From contig JAQBQQ010000002.1 in the NCBI GenBank assembly GCA_028286915.1, positions 1 to 39,244 of the forward strand: 39,244 bases of DNA. Direction: 5' to 3'. The notes under the pieces were generated by a model. The model did not search any database. It was not told where the DNA came from and was given only the letters and a program-made list of their open reading frames with translations. Both the position numbers and the translations under genes were made by a program. This DNA comes from Candidatus Peribacteria bacterium (GTDB lineage Bacteria > Patescibacteriota > Gracilibacteria > Peribacterales > Peribacteraceae). Shown here piece by piece: positions 1 through 6,435 of this stretch (positions are counted from its first letter, which is position 1; each line of letters starts with the position of its first letter).

Positions 1-1890
1 TGATCCGCCGTTGTTCAGCCACGATCCGCTTACCGTAAGCGCGTAATTCGACGAAGACACATCCAGTGTTTTTCCATCCAATATCAAATTCCCATACACG
101 GTGAGTGCATTATTAAGCGTGATGGTCCCCGATGCCGTTGCCGGTTCATTGCCGCCTGAGAGTGCCGCGATTTCACTCTGGTTCAATGCGCGATTATAGA
201 TACGGACATCATCAATATTGCCGCTGAAGTATCTACCGTTAGCAAATCCGTTTCCGATATGAACAGCATTGGAGCCGAGGATGGTTGTGAATGATGTTGT
301 ATCTTTAGCAGTCAATGCGCCATCGACATACAGGCGCGTATTGCCGGATCTGGAAGTGACCGCTATATGGCGCCATGTATTGAGCGGTGTGACGGCTAGA
401 ATGGGGAGATTAATGGCGCCGACATTCGTATACACGACGATATTGCCGCCCGTATGCAGCTGCAAATGAACGAAGCGCGAATCGGTGGGGGAGACGACGG
501 CTTCGAAGGTTCCGGTCGTGGCATTCGGTCGCACCCACGCCGAGACAGTCATTTCACTGCCGCTGCCATATCCGCCTGATAGCGTGACATACTGGCTCGA
601 TCCATTAAAGCTAAGGCTACGAGGATTTTGGAAGCTCGTCGGCGCAACAACAGTTGAAATACTTGGAGAGCCGATCAGAGAACCGCTGCTACTATAGCCA
701 GACGAGTCAGCGGCCCGGGAGCCGCTCGTTTCATCGAATTTTACATACGCAATAAGGCCATCATTGAGCGTCAGATTATTATAAGTATTTCCTGTCACAA
801 AACCTGTCTGCGATCCCGTTCCCATCATCATGATTGTTCCTTTATTGGTGGGAATCGAAAATGAAGTAAGTGTTTCCGTATTTTTTAATCCGAGCGTTCC
901 ATAGTTAGTAATGGTGCCGCTGTCATTAATTGTCACGCTTTGGCCGCTCAAAAACGCGATGGCTCCGGTGTTCGTCTGGATGCCGGCGATCTGAAGAGAA
1001 CCTGTAAGCGTCAGTCGATTATTCATCGGCTGCACCACGATGCGGCTATACAGATCGGGAATGTACGATCCGCTCCAGTTCGTCGCATTTTCGAAGCTCG
1101 TGGAATTTGTTCCTTTCCAATAGGCCCGCGGATGAGTGCCCGCGCCAAGGTCCGCGATTTCCCACGGCGCAAGCGCGCGATTATAGATGCGGACATCATC
1201 CAATTTTCCGCCGAAATAGTTATCTACCTGGCCGAGGCGATAATCAGTTCCGCTTCTATAGATGAGAGCAGGCGACGGCTGATTGCTTACCATCAGCACG
1301 CCGTTTCTGTAAAAATTAGAGGATGTACCGTTTTTGACCCATGTGACATGCACCCACTCATTGGAGTTTACAAAAAAGTTCGGGAGATAATCGTAATAAG
1401 CGGTACCTGTAGTGCTGACTATCATATAGTGCAAAATTCCGTTGTTCGGTCCCACCCACATAGTTGGCGGACGGCTGGCCCAACTGCCGCCTTCCCGGCC
1501 CATGAACCCTTGATACGAACCATTGTTGGCAACGGTTGGATTCACCCATAAAGAGATTGTAAAATTATCCGCCGTGAAGGGATTCGCACTCATGCTCACG
1601 TAATCATCTGTTCCATCAAAGCTCAAACTGCGCGCATCGGGAAAGGAGATCGCGGCTGGAACACTCACTGATGGTTGCGGCGTATTGTTGGCACCGCCTG
1701 AACCATTGCCCGTGCCGGTATTCGTTTCACCCGAAGAATTTAAAAATGTTCCCGCGCTTGTTTCATCCAGTTTCCAATACGCGTTGAGTGAGTCGGTTGT
1801 TGCAGAAGCAAAGGCCGGAATCGATGCCGGAGCAAAAACAAGACCGATACAAAAAGCAGCTGTAACGATAGCGCGGCGTGAAAAGTGCAT
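1..1890 (-). CDS. Secreted LamG-domain surface protein, 3' end outside window
   Basis: I translated the minus strand from ATG at 1890 to base 1 and found 630 codons without a stop, so the gene is 3'-truncated by the window. Residues 1-27 form a signal peptide starting MHFSRRAIVTAAF, with a paired arginine that could also be read as Tat-like. Two LamG/concanavalin-like modules follow, roughly residues 32-250 and 375-575. Each opens with an AYWKLDET or AYVKFDET strand and ends with the LamG signature DDVRIYNRAL (about residues 231 and 560). Between and after them are beta-rich Asn/Thr/Gly-rich stretches, for example NNLTLNDG. LamG folds bind carbohydrates or proteins, so an adhesin or surface-coat role is inferred. 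No Shine-Dalgarno precedes the start. It lies 254 bp downstream of purF on the same strand. Confidence 0.85.
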   Translation of the reverse strand, partial: MHFSRRAIVTAAFCIGLVFAPASIPAFASATTDSLNAYWKLDETSAGTFLNSSGETNTGTGNGSGGANNTPQPSVSVPAAISFPDARSLSFDGTDDYVSMSANPFTADNFTISLWVNPTVANNGSYQGFMGREGGSWASRPPTMWVGPNNGILHYMIVSTTGTAYYDYLPNFFVNSNEWVHVTWVKNGTSSNFYRNGVLMVSNQPSPALIYRSGTDYRLGQVDNYFGGKLDDVRIYNRALAPWEIADLGAGTHPRAYWKGTNSTSFENATNWSGSYIPDLYSRIVVQPMNNRLTLTGSLQIAGIQTNTGAIAFLSGQSVTINDSGTITNYGTLGLKNTETLTSFSIPTNKGTIMMMGTGSQTGFVTGNTYNNLTLNDGLIAYVKFDETSGSRAADSSGYSSSGSLIGSPSISTVVAPTSFQNPRSLSFNGSSQYVTLSGGYGSGSEMTVSAWVRPNATTGTFEAVVSPTDSRFVHLQLHTGGNIVVYTNVGAINLPILAVTPLNTWRHIAVTSRSGNTRLYVDGALTAKDTTSFTTILGSNAVHIGNGFANGRYFSGNIDDVRIYNRALNQSEIAALSGGNEPATASGTITLNNALTVYGNLILDGKTLDVSSSNYALTVSGSWLNNGGS

Positions 1891-1982
1891 GTTCAAAGGA
1901 GAGGCGATAAATAGGATAATAGTACGCGCCTCGCTTTAGGCTCTGCATTGTATTCAACAGAGTTCGTTGTACGGTGCGTAGG

Positions 1983-2004
1983 TTTGCTCTATTTTTAGAG
2001 CAAA
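1983..2004. repeat. Intergenic hairpin with 9-bp arms
   Basis: TTTGCTCTA and TAGAGCAAA are perfect inverted arms around a TTTT loop, between purF and the LamG gene. A weak uridine-rich stretch follows only on the plus strand, so it could be a poor terminator or a protein-binding site. Function is not established. Confidence 0.35.
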
Positions 2005-2144
2005 TTATTCTTTTGTCGATTCTGGCAAAGTGCCTCTTAGACCCTTGACTTATCTATGAATAGGACTAATGCATCGTCATTGAAAGTACGGTTCTAGCTA
2101 TTTCTGGCAACGGAGACAGAAGGAATATTTATATATGCAATATA

Positions 2145-3638
2145 TTATTGAATAACTTTTGTATTCTTTAAATTGATCTGCACCAAAGCGTTTTCCTCAG
2201 CTTTGGCTGCAAGTTTCTGGCCGGTTTTAGTACAGTATTTACCTGTGATACAGGCCATGCAAAGGCTGTTCACATCTTTTTGAATGGTTAGTGGAACACT
2301 GCTGATAGGTACGTATTTAACGGAGTCTGCACCTATTTCCTCTGCAATTGCGGCAAGAGCATCCGGCGGCAAAACATCCACGCCCAATTTTCCATGATAA
2401 TGCTTACGTACCAGTAATTCATCTACCGTTGAAAAATCTATCCCGTCAAAGCATGGGCTTACAATTGCCGGTGAAGCAAGACGCACATGTATGCGTTGCG
2501 CGCCTGCATCTCGCAGTTTTTTTATGAGCTTCTTCATTGTCAGTCCACGGACAAGGCTGTCATCAATTAAGATAATATCTTTTCCTCTCAGTAATTCCGG
2601 AACAGGAATATATTTTAATTCTGCCTTTCTTTCTCTGTCGACCGGGTCAATAAAAGTGCGTCCGGCATCCGGGTGATTTTCAATTCCTTCCACCAGTGGG
2701 ATTCCACTTTCTGCCGAATAGCCTGCAGCAGCTTTTAATGCCGATTTCGGAACGCCTACCACTCTATCCGCATATACCGAGCCCGCATCCATGCCGGCCA
2801 GTATTTTACCGCTGTGAATACGGGATTGTTCTACTGATGATCCGTCAATAACAGACAGGCCATCGGCAAAATACGGCCATTCAAAGAAGCAGTGTTTTGG
2901 ATTCGGTTCCCAAACTTTTTCCATATGCAGATCTTTACCTGCCTTTGCCTCCAGGCGAGACCCTGGTTCAATGTCATACATGTTTGTACCGGGCCAGAGT
3001 TCTTCAATCGGGCGGGTTTCCGATGATATGAGCACTAGAGAGTCTTTTTGGGCATATACCAGAGGGTGCCTGCCCTGTTTATCGCGCAATGCATGAACAG
3101 TTCCATCCTCCATCAGCATGATAGTATTAAATACGCCATCCAGACTGGATAAAGATGTAAAAACATCCGTCATATTTGATTTTGCTTTTTGTTGCAACGC
3201 AGCTAAAAGTTTACGTCCAATAATTTCCGTATCGCCTTTCTGCCGGGGCGGATGGCCAGACTCGGTAAGTTCGCGTTGAGCTTCTTCGTAATCCGGAATA
3301 TTGCCATTAAAGGCCAGAGCAAAATGATCATCAAACAACTCTTTTCTTCTGAAAAGTCGGGGGTGCAGCATAGTATAATCAGTCCCGCCATTTGTTGCAT
3401 ACCGAGTATGACCGATAACAGCACTGCTAAATTTTTTTGCCATTCCTTTTATGCGTGCTTCTTGAAAATATTGCTGTGCTTTTTTTTCTTCCTTATATGT
3501 CACCAGGCCATCGGCTGTTTTTCTGGCCATGCCGGTTCCTACTCCGCCTCTGTGGTCCAGGCGCTTAAGTAATTCAGCTGCAAGCAGTGTTGTATCTGTT
3601 CTTCCGTCCAAATCAATTGCTGCGGCAATACCACACAT
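2145..3638 (-). CDS. purF: Amidophosphoribosyltransferase (PurF-like)
   Basis: The family catalyses the first committed step of purine synthesis, transferring glutamine amide nitrogen to PRPP. I place the start at 3638 because it gives MCGIAA, which puts the nucleophilic cysteine at position 2; the longer frame to 3740 would bury it. The product is 497 residues, normal for PurF. Visible motifs are GHTRYATNG (about 76-84) in the glutaminase half, the PRPP loop IILIDDSLVRG (about 355-365) and a C-terminal CMACITGKYC cluster like the iron-sulfur or structural cysteines of the family. Divergences: the usual ARPDS segment reads DGLSVIDG, and the loop has GLT rather than GTT. It stands alone, with no other pur gene in the window. 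No Shine-Dalgarno is seen. Confidence 0.85.
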   Translation of the reverse strand: MCGIAAAIDLDGRTDTTLLAAELLKRLDHRGGVGTGMARKTADGLVTYKEEKKAQQYFQEARIKGMAKKFSSAVIGHTRYATNGGTDYTMLHPRLFRRKELFDDHFALAFNGNIPDYEEAQRELTESGHPPRQKGDTEIIGRKLLAALQQKAKSNMTDVFTSLSSLDGVFNTIMLMEDGTVHALRDKQGRHPLVYAQKDSLVLISSETRPIEELWPGTNMYDIEPGSRLEAKAGKDLHMEKVWEPNPKHCFFEWPYFADGLSVIDGSSVEQSRIHSGKILAGMDAGSVYADRVVGVPKSALKAAAGYSAESGIPLVEGIENHPDAGRTFIDPVDRERKAELKYIPVPELLRGKDIILIDDSLVRGLTMKKLIKKLRDAGAQRIHVRLASPAIVSPCFDGIDFSTVDELLVRKHYHGKLGVDVLPPDALAAIAEEIGADSVKYVPISSVPLTIQKDVNSLCMACITGKYCTKTGQKLAAKAEENALVQINLKNTKVIQ

Positions 3639-3977
3639 AGGTAAGAAAACTGTACACAGACTCAGGAGACGAAGCGAATGGAAAAATTTTATAACAGCGT
3701 GAGGTAACGCTGCGCAGACAAAACGGTAGGTTTGAAACAAGTCATGTATAAAATAAAAACAGATAGTAGAAGATATATTTCATGGAATGCCAGTTCTATC
3801 TAAAGATAAGAACACAAAAATAGTTCTTTTATTGTGGCTTATATAAAACAATTATAAAAATTTTACACATTAATTTATTATGACAGAACACCATTTGACA
3901 TTTATACAAGAACATTTCCATAACATTTATTGATACTACGTCTACACTCGCGATTCTATTTCCTCCCACCCTACCTT
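3639..3977. other. AT-rich divergent intergenic region
   Basis: This 339-bp stretch separates purF (minus) from the 30-residue peptide (plus). It is strongly AT-rich near 3780-3930 and holds the plus-strand promoter candidate at 3895-3924. I see no convincing purF promoter and no coding signal. Confidence 0.5.
3895..3924 (+). promoter_or_regulatory. Promoter candidate for the 30-aa peptide unit
   Basis: A consensus -35 TTGACA (3895-3900) is followed 17-18 bp later by CCATAAC, a weak -10. The predicted transcript starts near 3930 and reaches the terminator at 4125, about 195 nt. Confidence 0.45.
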
Positions 3978-4070
3978 ATGGAAGATACAATCATCGATAC
4001 GGAAGAGACACCAGTTGTCCCAGCCGCAGAAGAGACGACACCTGCAGCAGAAGAGTCCGAAGCTGCGTAA
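3978..4070 (+). CDS. 30-residue acidic Glu/Ala/Thr-rich peptide
   Basis: ATG at 3978 opens a 30-codon frame ending TAA at 4070. The peptide starts MEDTIIDTEETP and ends AAEESEAA: ten acidic residues, no basic residue, no aromatic residue and no hydrophobic helix. A consensus -35 lies upstream and a strong intrinsic terminator begins 22 bp after the stop, so it forms a compact transcription unit of its own. There is no Shine-Dalgarno. I do not recognise a family. It could be a real small protein (intrinsically disordered, acidic), or the transcript could be a small RNA with a chance reading frame. The biased composition without a stop argues mildly for coding. Confidence 0.4.
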   Translation: MEDTIIDTEETPVVPAAEETTPAAEESEAA

Positions 4071-4091
4071 GCAGCAAGGACGTTTATTGGG

Positions 4092-4125
4092 AGCCTTCGG
4101 ACGATGTCCGGAGGCTTCTTTTTTT
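4092..4125 (+). terminator. Strong rho-independent terminator
   Basis: An 11-bp stem with one G-U pair (AGCCTTCGGAC against GTCCGGAGGCT), a GAT loop and then TTC followed by seven T. It closes the small unit that starts near 3930. Confidence 0.85.
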
Positions 4126-4500
4126 ACAGTATTTTGCGTCTGTTTCAGGCAGCTCTTACTTTATCTTTGTCCGACCGACAGCTACGTGCAGGGGCGACAC
4201 AACGCGTAATGGTAAAAATACGATAGGTATCTTACTGCTACGAATAAAACATGGATATCAGCCATGGCAGCCTTACAGTCCTGCCGGGGTGCGTTTCCCT
4301 TCCGGCACATACTGTACATCATTTCTTTTTAACATTGCGATCAGTTCATTGATTCCGCCGTTGAACACTTCTATGGGAATATTATGCGCATTTTCTACGC
4401 TTTTTTACAATTTTGTAAAAATGTTGAATATTGTAATACAGCTATGCACTGGTCGTCCTTACTATCGGGTACCCATTTTTATTTATTTTCCTTCTTATGT
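4126..4500. other. Intergenic region upstream of KGG gene
   Basis: These 375 bp lie between the terminator at 4125 and the KGG gene. A short hairpin occurs around 4293-4318 (TGCCGG/CCGGCA), and a palindrome with a -10 sits at 4402-4439. A minus-strand frame at 4273-4404 encodes 43 protein-like codons but has no usable start. No other gene is supported. Confidence 0.45.
4402..4439 (+). promoter_or_regulatory. Palindromic operator-like site overlapping a promoter
   Basis: TTTTTACAA and TTGTAAAAA form perfect 9-bp arms around TT at 4402-4421. Their right half covers the expected -35 position of a TAATAC -10 at 4434-4439 (17-bp spacing, preceded by TG). The geometry fits a dimeric repressor site controlling the stress gene at 4501. 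This is inference from position only. Confidence 0.4.
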
Positions 4501-4725
4501 ATGGCTAGAGAAGAAGACATGTCGGGCCGCGGACTTGCCAGCGCGGACGAGGAGACAAGGCGTAGAGTTGCCAGTGAAGGCGGCAGGACTTCTGGCGGTA
4601 ATTTCAAAAACGATCCTCAGCGGGCCAGGGAAGCTGGTCGCCAGGGCGGTAAAGTATCGGGCGGTAACTTTAAAAACGACCCCCAGCGTGCGAGTGAGGC
4701 AGGAAGAAAAGGTGGAAAGCGCTAG
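4501..4725 (+). CDS. KGG-repeat stress-induced protein (YciG-like)
   Basis: The 74-residue product carries KGG-family repeats. One imperfect N-terminal copy (ASEGGRTSGG) is followed by two near-identical units containing SGGNFKNDPQRA, ending GRKGGKR. The second unit is almost the same as in enterobacterial YciG-type general stress proteins. I chose ATG 4501 (MAREEDMSGRG) rather than the upstream in-frame ATG at 4384, because the extra 39 residues are hydrophobic and unlike the family. The protein is small, hydrophilic and basic at its C-terminus. Family members are stress-induced, with a poorly defined mechanism. A palindromic operator-like site lies about 80 bp upstream. No Shine-Dalgarno is visible. 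Confidence 0.85.
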   Translation: MAREEDMSGRGLASADEETRRRVASEGGRTSGGNFKNDPQRAREAGRQGGKVSGGNFKNDPQRASEAGRKGGKR

Positions 4726-4762
4726 GTAGTACGCAAGTAATACACATGAATGAAATATCGGA

Positions 4763-4790
4763 CCCAAAGGAGCCAGTACGCTCTTTTGGG
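4763..4790. repeat. Intergenic hairpin between KGG gene and next promoter
   Basis: CCCAAAGGAGC and GCTCTTTTGGG pair over 11 bp with one G-U, around the loop CAGTAC. No T-run follows on either strand, so it may be a weak terminator or an RNA stabiliser for the KGG transcript. Confidence 0.4.
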
Positions 4791-4804
4791 CGTGCAAAGG
4801 CTGC

Positions 4805-4833
4805 TTGGTATGCCTATGAAAATATGGTATAAT
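4805..4833 (+). promoter_or_regulatory. Promoter with extended -10, predicted leaderless start
   Basis: TTGGTA (4805-4810), 17 bp, then a consensus TATAAT (4828-4833) preceded by TGG, i.e. an extended -10. The expected start point, about 7 bp downstream, falls on the ATG at 4840, so the mRNA would have no leader. Confidence 0.75.
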
Positions 4834-4839
4834 ATCCGG

Positions 4840-5250
4840 ATGTCTTTTGATGCAGCTGTAACGGCGAATACTCACAGGCAGCCGCCGTCCGTAGCTCTTA
4901 TTATCGGGGCCGGTCATGCGGCAGCCATGCTCATTCGTCGCTTGCATAAGGATACAGATACATTTTCTATTGTCGGTATTCTGGATGGCAATGGTTCACC
5001 GCAGAAAGAAATAGAAGGCGTGCCCGTACTGGGAAAATTGAATAAGCTTACCGAAGCGCTGTGGGATTACCGGGTGACGGATGTTATTCAGTGCGGAAAC
5101 ATGGAGCAGTCTTGTAATATTCAGGCTATCTGTCATCAGTTTTCGGTTCGGTATTTACTGCATCCGGCTGCCGTTGGCTTTGAAGCGGGTGCCAGCCTGC
5201 ATGTTACGGCGCAAAACCTGTTGTCTGCAGACATTGACCGGCAAGCATGA
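4840..5250 (+). CDS. Stand-alone CoA_binding_3-like nucleotide-binding domain
   Basis: The 136-residue product is one Rossmann-like domain. It has VALIIGAGHAAAMLIRRL near the N-terminus, then IVGILDGNG and EGVPVLGKL, and ends with RYLLHPAAVGF. The order matches the cytoplasmic nucleotide-binding domain that precedes the catalytic domain in WcaJ/WbaP-type sugar-phosphate transferases; PglD N-domains look similar. Here the membrane helices and the catalytic transferase domain are missing, so it cannot transfer sugar itself. I chose ATG 4840 because the promoter ends 6 bp before it. It sits 20 bp upstream of a sugar nucleotidyltransferase and is probably co-transcribed. A regulatory or subunit role in nucleotide-sugar metabolism is inferred. 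Confidence 0.6.
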   Translation: MSFDAAVTANTHRQPPSVALIIGAGHAAAMLIRRLHKDTDTFSIVGILDGNGSPQKEIEGVPVLGKLNKLTEALWDYRVTDVIQCGNMEQSCNIQAICHQFSVRYLLHPAAVGFEAGASLHVTAQNLLSADIDRQA

Positions 5251-5270
5251 AAACATGATACGCTGTGTCT

Positions 5271-6233
5271 ATGATCGCCTACATTCTTGCCGGCGGATTT
5301 GCCACCCGCCTGTGGCCGCTGTGTAACACTCATTCAAAAGCATTTCTGCCATTGGCAGGCAAGCCGCTGCTTTCGCATATAGTGGAAAAAATACCGGTGG
5401 ACATGCCCATCATTGTGAATATCAACCTGGCATCCGAAGACGCGTACGATGACTGGCGCCAGACTGTCACCCGCCCCAATGTGTCGGTCATTATCGAGCA
5501 GGCAAAAACAGATGAGACAAAGCTCGGCGCTCTTGGCGCGCTTGCAAAGTGGGCTCAGCAAGAGAAAATCAACGAGGATATTCTGCTTCTCACCGGTGAT
5601 AACTACTTCGGCTTTGTATTTGAAGATTTTTTGCGCGCGTATACCAAAGGAACGCCGCTCATTGCAGCCTATGATCTGCAGGATATAAAGCAGGCATCGG
5701 CATTCGGAACAGTGATTCTGAATGATGACGGCAAAACAGTCATCGGTTTTGAGGAGAAGCCGGCAGAGCCGAAGACAAGTATTATCAGCACCGGTTGCTC
5801 CATTTTGCCGGCATCGGTGTTACCTGCGCTCGTGGACTATGCGCACCGGCATCACGATAATATCGGCGGTATCTTTGAAGAATTGTTGCGGCAGCATACA
5901 AAACTGGAGGCATTTGTTTTTACCGATACATGGTTCGATGTCGGCTCATTTGAGTCGTACATGACAGCGACCATGGCGCTGGTAGGTGAAAACGTGCGAA
6001 CGGGTGAAGCGGTGGCCATGGACCCCGAAACAAAATGCGAGGGGAGTGTGGTCATCGGCTCGGGTTCTATTATCCGTAACAGCACGCTCAAAGATGTTGT
6101 CATTTTTGAAAGCTGCATGATTGATGATTGCCGGCTTGAGCACTGCGTCATCGATCGCAATTGCATTCTGCGCGGCGTGGATCTGGAACGTAAAATGCTG
6201 ATGGCGGAGACAAAATTAGAGGGTGGCAAGTAA
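5271..6233 (+). CDS. Sugar-phosphate nucleotidyltransferase (GT-A type, RmlA/GlmU-like)
   Basis: The 320-residue protein begins MIAYILAGGFATRLWPL and continues SKAFLPLAGKPLL, the nucleotide-binding loop and lysine segment of NTP-transferases. TGDNYFGF around residue 105 supplies the metal-binding aspartate, and GFEEKPAEP is the usual downstream motif. From about residue 250 the sequence shows short left-handed beta-helix repeats (GSVVIGSGSIIRNS and so on). It probably activates a hexose-1-phosphate to an NDP-sugar; the exact sugar cannot be read. The loop has GGFATRL where GGxGTRL is usual, and SK where PK is usual. I use ATG 5271, not the GTG at 5265. It is the second gene of the operon from 4840, and a terminator follows at 6386. 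Confidence 0.85.
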   Translation: MIAYILAGGFATRLWPLCNTHSKAFLPLAGKPLLSHIVEKIPVDMPIIVNINLASEDAYDDWRQTVTRPNVSVIIEQAKTDETKLGALGALAKWAQQEKINEDILLLTGDNYFGFVFEDFLRAYTKGTPLIAAYDLQDIKQASAFGTVILNDDGKTVIGFEEKPAEPKTSIISTGCSILPASVLPALVDYAHRHHDNIGGIFEELLRQHTKLEAFVFTDTWFDVGSFESYMTATMALVGENVRTGEAVAMDPETKCEGSVVIGSGSIIRNSTLKDVVIFESCMIDDCRLEHCVIDRNCILRGVDLERKMLMAETKLEGGK

Positions 6234-6385
6234 AAAAATAACCGATAGTATGTAATACGTTACCCGGATTCTGACGAGGGTGACGTGCAGTCTTTTTAAA
6301 GTATTCCCACGCTTTTAAGGTTTGTGCAAAGGGCGCTGCGTTCAGACATGGTCTGGGCGACGAGCATCATTGACCACTATGGCAC

Positions 6386-6421
6386 ATGGGCCGTATCAAT
6401 GGTAAAGCTAGCCCATTTTTT
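6386..6421 (+). terminator. Intrinsic terminator after nucleotidyltransferase operon
   Basis: ATGGGC and GCCCAT pair around a 19-nt loop, followed by six T (6416-6421). It lies between convergent genes, 150 bp past the 6233 stop. The stem is short, so strength is uncertain. Confidence 0.5.
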
Positions 6422-6435
6422 ACATTTATTTGTCT

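Noticed and set aside
4273-4404. Minus-strand frame of 43 codons ending VPEGKRTPAGL
   Set aside because: It reads protein-like but has no start except an internal GTG or ATG, overlaps the palindrome upstream of the KGG gene and matches nothing I know. It may be a gene remnant.
4289-4729. Plus-strand frame of 146 codons overlapping the KGG gene
   Set aside because: The KGG frame carries a recognised family repeat; the competing frame is its shadow.
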